Origin: an uncultured Clostridium sp.
GTDB taxonomy: Bacteria; Bacillota; Clostridia; TANB77; CAG-508
Direction: 5' to 3'
NCBI GenBank assembly: GCA_900553865.1
Contig: USFC01000046.1
Coordinates: 1-12,958 of the forward strand
DNA: 12,958 bases
Within the stretch, counting starts at the first letter, position 1; the number at the start of each line of letters is the position of its first letter. This document shows, piece by piece, positions 6,933-12,958 of the stretch. The notes under the pieces are model-generated. The model was not told the DNA's origin. It made no database searches and saw nothing but the letters and a program-made list of their open reading frames with translations. A program made the position numbers and the translations under genes.

Positions 6933-8915
6933 TTAATTTTCTTTTTTCCCTAAAAAATTAGGTTTGTATAAATCTAGTATATTGTCAAGTTCCTTTGCAA
7001 ATTCTTCTAGCATAACTATTTTTATTGTTGGTTCTTTTCCTTCTATATATTCTTCAATTATTTGTTTTACTTTCTTGATATTTTTGGTTTCTGCTTCTAA
7101 TTCTTTTGTATATTTTTTAGCTCTTGTTGCAAGCATTTCTTTTATCGTTACTATATCTTCATTGCTTGCACATGAAATTCTTTGGAAAAGTTGATATGCA
7201 TCAAAATATTTGAAAATTGGTATATTCATACATTCTTTTGCAAACTTATCATAAAATATTTCCATTTTCATTGGTATATTTTTAAATATTTGCTCTGCTT
7301 TTTCCATATACATTTTGTCTTTTAGCTTTTCATTTACTACATTGAAATAGTTTACTACTTCTTCCATTTCTGGACCAACTTCTTCTACTACTTCTTCTAC
7401 TGAAATTTTATTTAGTTCTTCTTCTACATTTGGGCAATATTCGGCCGTTAATGAAGCTATATTTATTCCATTTAAAAATACAGATTTTATGGTTCTTATA
7501 TCATAATCTATTAAATCTTTTTTTATAAAATAGCTAAAATATGCAAAAATCTTAACTATATCTATTGGTTGTATTTTTCCATTTTTTACATCTTCCATAA
7601 TTTCTTCTATTACACCATCAAATTGGTCATCTGCAATTTTCCAATATTCTTCTGTAAGTAGTCTTTTGTAGGCTGGAAGTTTATCTGTATCTACCGTGTT
7701 TATAATTATTTCCATGTTCTCTTTAAATATTCTCATATCAAATATACGTGTACGAATGTATATTTCTATAAATTTAAAGAAACGATATTCTGCTTTAAAA
7801 TTGTAGTAATAATTATTATCGAATTCTTTTATATAAAATTGCCTATTGTCCATAAATACCCTTGATGAAACAAGTATTGACTTGTATTCTTCGTTTGTAT
7901 TGATGTTAACAAATTTGTCTTTTGTTACTTTTCCGGCTTTTATTTCAAATGAAACTGCTATTGTAAATATAAGCATTGTTTGCATTACCCTATTATTTGT
8001 ATTTGGATATGCTCTATTTACCATGTCAAATATTTTTTTGAAGTCGTTTAAGGCATGTTTTAAAATTCTTAAGTTTCTAGTTCCACTTTTATTAAAGGTA
8101 GAAATTATTAAATTTGTGTTTTCTCTTAAAAACCTTATCAATTCTGGATATTTTTCATATCTCATTAATATACCATTTATAATGTAATTAAATTCTGGAG
8201 CATATTCAAAGGTTTCGCCAATTAGTTTTTCTTTTATTCTTTCATAATCATTTGCTTTGTCGAAAACATATTCTATTGTGTCTTGAATTCTTTCTACCAT
8301 TGGTTTATCTGTTTTCTTTACTAAATCTCCTTCTTTGTCTAAAAGATAGGTAGCAATGAAAGTTTTCATTTCTAGGTTGTTGCTTTTTAATTTTGTAGAT
8401 AATTCTTTTTCATTGCAAATAATTATTGTTTTTATATGGTCATGTTCTACGAAATTGTTGATATAACCTAATATATCTATAACATCTACATTGGCTCTTT
8501 CTAGGTCATCAAAACATAGAACTTTATCATCTGTTGCAAAGAAATCTGCATAATCTATTTTGTCACCATTTTGCGTAACTCCAAATAAATTTGCCATGTC
8601 TAGTCCTGTTTTCGCATATTCTGGAATGTTTACCTGCCCTTTGCTTCCCATATATTTTTTTAAATTTTTGTCCATTAGTTGTGTGGTTTCAATAAATATT
8701 TTCTTACTTATTTCTTCCAAATTTGAAATTCCATATAAAGACATATATATTGTTTTATATCTTTTTCCATTTAATTGCATAGACTCTATTTTGTTACGAA
8801 CTTTATTGTTCCAAAAATAAGTTTTTCCACTTCCCCACTCACCGTTTATCATGACTGCATAATCTGTGTAATCTGCTCTAATATAATCCAATATACTTTC
8901 AACTAAATCTTCCAT
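6933..8915 (-). CDS. KAP-family P-loop NTPase
   Basis: This 660-residue protein has a clear N-terminal KAP-type NTPase domain: Walker A GEWGSGKTYF (25-34) and Walker B VLCFDDLER (132-140), with the DDLER form typical of KAP and related STAND-like ATPases. A sensor-like strand TIIICNEKEL (163-172) follows. Many KAP proteins carry membrane helices between Walker A and B; none is seen here, so it is probably soluble. The remaining ~450 residues are helical and unrecognised, ending in a charged helical tail (about 600-660). The start ATG 8915 sits ~10 nt after GGAAAGGA. It lies 49 bp downstream of comFC and ends at a terminator, so it may be cotranscribed with recD2 and comFC. Some KAP ATPases belong to phage-exclusion systems, but here no toxin or nuclease partner is visible, so the function is open. 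Confidence 0.85.
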   Translation of the reverse strand: MEDLVESILDYIRADYTDYAVMINGEWGSGKTYFWNNKVRNKIESMQLNGKRYKTIYMSLYGISNLEEISKKIFIETTQLMDKNLKKYMGSKGQVNIPEYAKTGLDMANLFGVTQNGDKIDYADFFATDDKVLCFDDLERANVDVIDILGYINNFVEHDHIKTIIICNEKELSTKLKSNNLEMKTFIATYLLDKEGDLVKKTDKPMVERIQDTIEYVFDKANDYERIKEKLIGETFEYAPEFNYIINGILMRYEKYPELIRFLRENTNLIISTFNKSGTRNLRILKHALNDFKKIFDMVNRAYPNTNNRVMQTMLIFTIAVSFEIKAGKVTKDKFVNINTNEEYKSILVSSRVFMDNRQFYIKEFDNNYYYNFKAEYRFFKFIEIYIRTRIFDMRIFKENMEIIINTVDTDKLPAYKRLLTEEYWKIADDQFDGVIEEIMEDVKNGKIQPIDIVKIFAYFSYFIKKDLIDYDIRTIKSVFLNGINIASLTAEYCPNVEEELNKISVEEVVEEVGPEMEEVVNYFNVVNEKLKDKMYMEKAEQIFKNIPMKMEIFYDKFAKECMNIPIFKYFDAYQLFQRISCASNEDIVTIKEMLATRAKKYTKELEAETKNIKKVKQIIEEYIEGKEPTIKIVMLEEFAKELDNILDLYKPNFLGKKEN

Positions 8916-8964
8916 TTTGGCTTCATTCCTTTCCTAAGGCTTCTGCAACTACTTGCTTTGCCTT

Positions 8965-9651
8965 TTAATCTTTTGCTATTGTTAATACTAAAATTTTATT
9001 TGCACCATTTTGCTTTAATATTTTAGCTATTTCATTTGCTGTCTTTCCTGTTGTATATATGTCATCAAATAATACTATGTTCTTATTTTCTATTTTTCCT
9101 TTATTTTCTAGTTTATATACATTTTTTACATTTTGTTTTCTTTGTTTTTTGTTTAATGTACTTTGAGGTTTATTGTTTTTTATTTTTATAAAAGCTTTAT
9201 TTTCTAGTTGCAAATTTGCTATGTTCTTAGAGATTTGCCTTGCAACAAGCTCACTTTGGTTATAACCTCTTTGTTTTTTTCTTTTTTTGTGTATTGGAAC
9301 TGGAATTATTATATCATATTTTTCTAAAATTCCACATATTTTTTCATTTTTTGTAATAATTTTTGCAAATAATTCATAAAGATAAGATTTATCTCTAAAT
9401 TTGTAGTCCAATATTAAGTTTCTTATTTCATTTTTATATTTAAATAAATACATATGTCTTTCGAAATAATAGCCTGCTTTGTTTTCTATATTTAAATTTA
9501 ACTGGCTATTTATTCGTTTTTCACAGTCTTTACAGCACTTTTTGCTGTTTAGTTTTCCACATATTGCGCAACATGGTGGAAATACTATACTTTCCAGCTT
9601 TTTTGTTAATTTTTTTGCTAAAAAAATAGAAGCATTAATAAAAGTTTTCAT
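8965..9651 (-). CDS. comFC: ComF family phosphoribosyltransferase-like protein
   Basis: This 228-residue protein has the ComFC layout. An N-terminal zinc-binding region has Cys27, Cys28, Cys31 and Cys39, Cys40, Cys43 (PPCCAICGKLNSKKCCKDC). A middle PVPIHKKRKKQRGYNQSELV (117-136) follows. The type I PRTase loop IVLFDDIYTTGKT spans 192-204, with the DD and TTGKT that bind PRPP. In competent bacteria ComFC acts in the cytoplasm with the ComFA helicase during DNA uptake, and related proteins occur widely in non-competent Clostridia. AAAGGAAAAAG precedes ATG 9651. It lies 36 bp after the recD2 remnant. After its TAA the same frame stays open for 13 codons to a TGA at 8923, which I do not treat as coding. 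Confidence 0.93.
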   Translation of the reverse strand: MKTFINASIFLAKKLTKKLESIVFPPCCAICGKLNSKKCCKDCEKRINSQLNLNIENKAGYYFERHMYLFKYKNEIRNLILDYKFRDKSYLYELFAKIITKNEKICGILEKYDIIIPVPIHKKRKKQRGYNQSELVARQISKNIANLQLENKAFIKIKNNKPQSTLNKKQRKQNVKNVYKLENKGKIENKNIVLFDDIYTTGKTANEIAKILKQNGANKILVLTIAKD

Positions 9652-9687
9652 TTTTTCTTTTTCCTTTCATTTAAGCCCTATTTATAT

Positions 9688-9894
9688 TTATAATATATTT
9701 TTTAATTTTTCCTCTAAACCCGTGTTTCTCTTTTTTATGTCTGCATTTTTTATCATAAAATCTATAACCTTGCTATTTCCTATTACTATCAACATTTTTT
9801 TAGCTCTAGTTATTCCCGTGTATAATAAATTTCTTGTAAGTAGCATTGGTGATGATTGTGGCACTATCATTATTACAACATCAAATTCACTTCC
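9688..9894 (-). pseudogene. recD2: Frame-shifted C-terminal end of RecD2 helicase
   Basis: This 68-codon segment continues RecD2 in the next frame: GSEFDVVIMIVPQ, then LLYTGITRAKKMLIVIG (helicase motif VI, with the catalytic arginine) and a charged tail to the TAA. It has no credible start of its own; the first Met (9870) is inside the conserved strand and has no ribosome binding site. Removing one base (C on the coding strand, 9895) restores HKAQGSEF and a 735-residue protein, normal for RecD2. Confidence 0.85.
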
Positions 9895-11896
9895 GCTGTG
9901 CTTTGTGAATGGTTATACTGTAAGCGTGTTCTATTTGGTCTAAATCTTGATAATTATACCACGCTTCTTTTTCATCATCAAATTTGATTTTTACTACCTT
10001 TTCTATGTCATCTATTTTTATTATGGTTCCGAGTTCCCCATTAAATACTCCTGAACCTGTTTCGTACTCTGGTTTCATTTTTTCCCAAAATATATCATAA
10101 TTATTTTTTATTTGCATTACTCTATCTTGTTCTCTGTATATAGTGTCACCTATTTGCTTTTCAAACAAGCCTTCTTGCAGTGGATTTAAATATTTTTGCA
10201 AAGTTTTGTTTAATTCTTTTGTTCCTAACATTCCTTTTTTTGTAGGAGTAAGCACTTGTATGTTTTTAAAGAAGTCGTAGTCCCCATAGTTTTTTAGTCT
10301 TCCATTGCAAAGTGTTATTACTTGATGTAAAATTTTTTCTTGGTTTGTTTCATTTATGTAAAAGAAGTCTTTATTTAAAGCTTCATCTTCGATATCTTCT
10401 TTCTTTAAAAAGTTTTCACCTTCATTTACTCTATGTGCATTTAATATTATTTTACTTTTTGCTGCTTGCCTAAAGATTTTATTTAATGTAATTGTTGTTA
10501 TCTTCCCAGAGTTAATCATGTCTTTTAGTATACTTCCTGGTCCAACTGAAGGTAGCTGGTCTACGTCGCCTACCAATACCAGTTTTGTTCCTTGGTACAA
10601 GGCTTTTACCAAATAATTCATGATAAAAATATCTACCATTGACATTTCGTCTGCAATTACAACATCTGCATCTAGTGGTGCTAATTCTCTATCCACTGTT
10701 TCTAATTTGTTTTCTTCATCTTGCTTTCCTATTTCTAATAGTCTGTGCAAAGTTTTTGCTTCTTTTCCAGTAGTTTCTGTCATACGCTTTGCTGCTCTTC
10801 CTGTTGGAGCACAAAGTACAACCTTTTTACCTTGTTTTTCGTATAGTTCTATTACAGTTTTTATAATTGTTGTTTTTCCTGTACCTGGTCCACCAGTAAT
10901 AATACATACATTATTTTCGTTAATTGCTTCTACTGCTTCTTTTTGCTTTTCAGATAATTCTATATCTGACTTTTTTTCTATGCTTTTTAATTCTTTTTTT
11001 ATATCTTCTATTTTTTTTATGTTTTTTGATTTCATTAATATTTGAATTTTTTCAGCTATGTTCTGCTCTGCTGTATAAAATGCTGTTAAATATAGCCAGC
11101 CATTTTCTTCTACTATTTGATTTAATACTTTTAGGGTTATTATATTTTCCTCTATTTCTTCTTTGGTTACATTTAATAATTCTCTGCAAAAGGTAATTAA
11201 ATTTTGCTTTAAAACTCTGCAATGACCATTTGTACATGCTACATTTATTGCATATTTTATGCCACATTTTATTCTTTCTGCATAATCTAAACTTGTACCA
11301 TTTTCTATTGCAATTTTATCTATTTTTTTAAAATCTACGTTGTTTGCTACATCTATTAAAATATATGGATTTTTTTCTATTTCATCTATTGCATTTGCCC
11401 CTAGTTTTTGATATACATTTTTTGCATTTTGAACACCTATTCCAAATTTTTCTAAATAACCTACAATTTGCCATAGTTCCCAGTTTTCTAAAAAAGTTTC
11501 TGATATGGCTATCGCTTTTTCTTTATTTATTCCTTTTATATTTGAAAGCTTTTCTGGCTCAAATTTTAGCACGTGAAGTGTTTCTTCTCCAAAAGTATCT
11601 ACTATTTTTTTAGCAGTTGCAGGGCCTACTCCTTTTATTGTTCCATTTGATAAATATCTTTCCAAAGAACTTAAACTTTTGGGCATTGTTTTTTCAAAAG
11701 TATCTACTTTAAACTGCTCCCCATAGTCTTGATGAGTAACTACTTTTCCAGTCAATTTTAGAGTATCTCCAACATTTATAAATGGAAGGTACCCTACTAT
11801 TGTTATTTCTTCTTCATCTGTTTCAAATTCTGCTACTGTATAACTATTTACTTCATTTTGATAAATAATTTCTTTTATTTCTCCTGCTAGTTCCAA
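9887..11896 (-). CDS. recD2: RecD2-type (RecD/TraA) ATP-dependent DNA helicase, frameshifted
   Basis: This is a 5'-3' superfamily 1B DNA helicase acting in recombination and repair. Visible in order: N-terminal OB-like domain (1-70); helix-hairpin-helix motifs (IKGVGPATAKKI 87-98, SNIKGINKEKAIAI 118-131, FGIGVQNAKNVYQKLG 151-166); Walker A GGPGTGKTT (335-343); motif Ia CAPTGRAAKRM; motif II ADEMSMV (415-421); motif III GDVDQLPSVGPG (443-454); motif IV KIFRQ; SH3-like insert near 620-650; and the start of motif V (SITIHKAQ). The frame then reads RK and stops, because one extra base at 9895 shifts it. The product as read lacks motif VI and should be inactive. The start is TTG (11896), preceded by AGAGGA. 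No N-terminal RecD nuclease partner is seen, as usual for RecD2. It is followed by comFC and the KAP gene. Confidence 0.9.
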   Translation of the reverse strand: MELAGEIKEIIYQNEVNSYTVAEFETDEEEITIVGYLPFINVGDTLKLTGKVVTHQDYGEQFKVDTFEKTMPKSLSSLERYLSNGTIKGVGPATAKKIVDTFGEETLHVLKFEPEKLSNIKGINKEKAIAISETFLENWELWQIVGYLEKFGIGVQNAKNVYQKLGANAIDEIEKNPYILIDVANNVDFKKIDKIAIENGTSLDYAERIKCGIKYAINVACTNGHCRVLKQNLITFCRELLNVTKEEIEENIITLKVLNQIVEENGWLYLTAFYTAEQNIAEKIQILMKSKNIKKIEDIKKELKSIEKKSDIELSEKQKEAVEAINENNVCIITGGPGTGKTTIIKTVIELYEKQGKKVVLCAPTGRAAKRMTETTGKEAKTLHRLLEIGKQDEENKLETVDRELAPLDADVVIADEMSMVDIFIMNYLVKALYQGTKLVLVGDVDQLPSVGPGSILKDMINSGKITTITLNKIFRQAAKSKIILNAHRVNEGENFLKKEDIEDEALNKDFFYINETNQEKILHQVITLCNGRLKNYGDYDFFKNIQVLTPTKKGMLGTKELNKTLQKYLNPLQEGLFEKQIGDTIYREQDRVMQIKNNYDIFWEKMKPEYETGSGVFNGELGTIIKIDDIEKVVKIKFDDEKEAWYNYQDLDQIEHAYSITIHKAQRK

Positions 11897-11936
11897 AGTG
11901 TTCCTCTTTTCTTGTTAAAATCTTTTTATATTTTAC

Positions 11937-11965
11937 CAAAAAAGAAAGGCTTTTACAACCTTTCT
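11937..11965 (-). terminator. Intrinsic terminator downstream of the FGE/C-type-lectin gene
   Basis: On the minus strand AGAAAGG (11959-11965) pairs perfectly with CCTTTCT (11943-11949), extended by a wobble and an A-T pair, followed by TTTTTTGG. A possible recD2 promoter (TTGTAA, 17 nt, TAAAAT) overlaps it, with the -35 in the stem-loop; this is weak evidence. Confidence 0.75.
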
Positions 11966-12038
11966 TCAATATTATTTTTAGATATCGTATTTTGTTTGCA
12001 TAATTTTAAAGTGTGCCCTTCAATATATCAGTAGAGGT

Positions 12039-12222
12039 CTAAAGGTTTACAAGCACAGCGCGGAAGCCGTAGTGGTAATGGCTATTGCCAGAATTACGGT
12101 GGAACGCACATACACCAGCAAGGGAACCATTCCATAAGTTGCCACCACGATTGAAGAACGGATAGTTCAAGGTTGGGAAATAAGAGTAGTCGCTCGTCCA
12201 TGAGCTGTAGTTCCAACCATCT
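12039..12222 (-). other. Putative DGR variable region (VR)
   Basis: GC is about 45-52% in 60-nt blocks by my hand count, against well under 35% in flanking DNA. At the surface-loop positions of the lectin fold (the L in SLAG, the C in GVC, HRNS, and the SHYHY run) almost all codons are NNY: CTT, TGT, CAC, CGT, AAT, AGC, CAT, TAC, CAC, TAC. This is what adenine mutagenesis of AAY codons in a template would yield. The segment ends at the gene's stop, in GC-rich sequence (CTTCCGCGCTGTGCTTG) that could serve as the homing-initiation site. No template repeat or reverse transcriptase is in the window. Confidence 0.6.
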
Positions 12223-12958
12223 TCTGATGTTCCTGCTTTTCCACTATTTGTTTCTCTTACCGCATCTCCATATATTTTTGAGTTTGCTACAAAATTTTGT
12301 CTACTTGCTGTATCTAAATCTGTTACTTTATTTCCTTTTGAATCGTTTTCATTAAATGGATATACTGTTGTATATTTTGTGCTTTCCGTTTTTAAAGTAT
12401 TTCCATTATATGCTATTGATTCTCCAATATTTTTTAAATTTTCATTTCCATTTGCTACATATGCCGCCGTTCTTTCCCATACTGCTCCAGACATATCATA
12501 TACTCCATAAATTGTTCCTGTAGTACTTGAAGCTTGGCCATTTTTTTGGTTCCATACATAAGCTCCGTCTTTGTTATCTGCTTTATTTGCCGTTACTGCA
12601 TTTAATGTATTTATTCTTGTATCTCTATTTCCTCCAGAGCAACCTGTTACAGCATACACGCTATCTACTCCGCTTTTTCCAGCAATTTCGGTTCTTTTCC
12701 TACTTCCACTATTTAAACTTACACTATTTATTTTTATATCTGTATCATATAATCCATATTTGCTTAAACTTAGGTAACTACATGCTCCCCATTCACTATT
12801 CTTCATTAAATGGCTATCTGAATCTGAGGTTGACAAACCATATATATTTCCATTTTCATTTAATACTTTTGCTATGTTAAAGGCATCATTGTGATTTATA
12901 TAATTCATGGCATATGTTACCCCTTGAAAAGTTGGGTATTTTATGCTTGTTTTTGTAC
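12039..12958 (-). CDS. FGE-sulfatase/C-type-lectin-fold surface protein, probable DGR target (5' end outside window)
   Basis: The frame is open through the right edge (TKTSIKYPTFQGVTYAM precedes the first internal Met), so the N-terminus is missing; about 306 residues are visible. The sequence has the pattern of formylglycine-generating-enzyme/SUMF1-like domains: MKNSEWGACSYLSLSKYG, GTIYGVYDMSGAVWERTAAY, then near the end RGGNLWNGSLAGVCAFHRN and GFRAVLVNL. This C-type-lectin-like fold is used by many variable proteins of diversity-generating retroelements, with variation in the C-terminal RGG...GFR segment. The final ~60 codons use GC-rich, C-ending codons unlike the rest of the gene. I infer a ligand-binding role, probably at the cell surface, rather than enzymatic FGE activity. 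Homologues in gut Clostridia often start with a pilin-like anchor; that part lies beyond the edge. A terminator follows. Confidence 0.85.
   Translation of the reverse strand, partial: TKTSIKYPTFQGVTYAMNYINHNDAFNIAKVLNENGNIYGLSTSDSDSHLMKNSEWGACSYLSLSKYGLYDTDIKINSVSLNSGSRKRTEIAGKSGVDSVYAVTGCSGGNRDTRINTLNAVTANKADNKDGAYVWNQKNGQASSTTGTIYGVYDMSGAVWERTAAYVANGNENLKNIGESIAYNGNTLKTESTKYTTVYPFNENDSKGNKVTDLDTASRQNFVANSKIYGDAVRETNSGKAGTSEDGWNYSSWTSDYSYFPTLNYPFFNRGGNLWNGSLAGVCAFHRNSGNSHYHYGFRAVLVNL

Noticed and set aside
8923..8964. Thirteen open codons in frame after the comFC stop (KAKQVVAEALGKE), resembling a protein C-terminus
   Set aside because: It is only 42 bp, has no start, overlaps the ribosome binding site region of the KAP gene, and ComFC already has its normal end; chance or a gene remnant cannot be separated.
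9887..9898. Programmed +1 frameshift in recD2
   Set aside because: There is no slippery run, upstream Shine-Dalgarno-like stimulator or downstream structure that I can see, and RecD2 is not known to use frameshifting; mutation or sequence error is simpler.
11968..12038. A DGR template repeat or accessory gene just downstream of the variable region
   Set aside because: The segment is short, AT-rich and shows no similarity to the variable region; no reverse transcriptase motif is found in any frame of the window.
1..12958. The many plus-strand reading frames rich in Leu, Phe and Ser
   Set aside because: They lie opposite well-supported minus-strand genes, have low-complexity compositions expected from complementing AT-rich Lys/Glu/Ile codons, and lack ribosome binding sites.
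1..12958. CRISPR array, tRNA gene, insertion sequence or riboswitch
   Set aside because: I saw no regularly spaced repeats, tRNA-like T-loop (GGTTCRA) or acceptor arms, transposase frames or recognisable aptamer cores.

Overview
The window is AT-rich DNA (roughly a quarter to a third GC), and every gene I can support lies on the minus strand, so transcription runs from high to low coordinates. AT-ending codons, strong AAGGAGG-type ribosome binding sites, spoVT, comFC and a RecD2-type helicase point to a spore-forming low-GC Clostridia member. The style of the right-hand C-type-lectin/FGE-like surface protein and of the small membrane-anchored proteins is what I would expect of an uncultured gut lineage. 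That placement is inference; no rRNA or other marker lies in the window.

Layout in order of transcription (right to left). (1) 12958-12039: the 3' part of a large FGE-sulfatase/C-type-lectin-fold gene. Its last ~180 bp are sharply GC-richer than the rest and look like the variable region of a diversity-generating retroelement (DGR) target. A terminator follows. (2) 11896-9688: recD2 helicase, broken by one extra base in the conserved HKxQGSEF motif. (3) comFC. (4) A soluble KAP-type P-loop NTPase, then a terminator. (5) spoVT. (6) An 87-residue unknown protein with internal repeats, with its own promoter-like sequence and a strong bidirectional terminator. (7) A 767-residue charged, partly coiled-coil unknown protein that overlaps the next start by 11 bp. 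(8) deoB (phosphopentomutase), which lacks its own stop and runs in frame into a pilin-like membrane-anchored protein. (9) A second copy of that anchored protein with a different C-terminus and a (CA)9 tract in its N-terminal extension. (10) 361-1: no gene, but two tandem sigma-A-type promoters with small hairpins, pointing off the left edge; this looks like the promoter/leader of an rRNA operon.

Housekeeping genes (deoB, comFC, recD2, spoVT) are interleaved with surface-display genes. The most unusual unit is 362-3427: two tandem proteins share ~90% identity over 165 residues (anchor helix, coiled stalk and a phage-tail-fibre-like NGKxxTGTM module), then diverge completely at one sharp point. 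One is welded to a metabolic enzyme and the other carries a slippage-prone dinucleotide repeat. With the DGR-like target at the other end, the locus has three separate signs of surface diversification: C-terminal swapping, possible phase variation and possible targeted mutagenesis. The DGR reverse transcriptase and template repeat are not in the window, so that reading rests on the target's own features.
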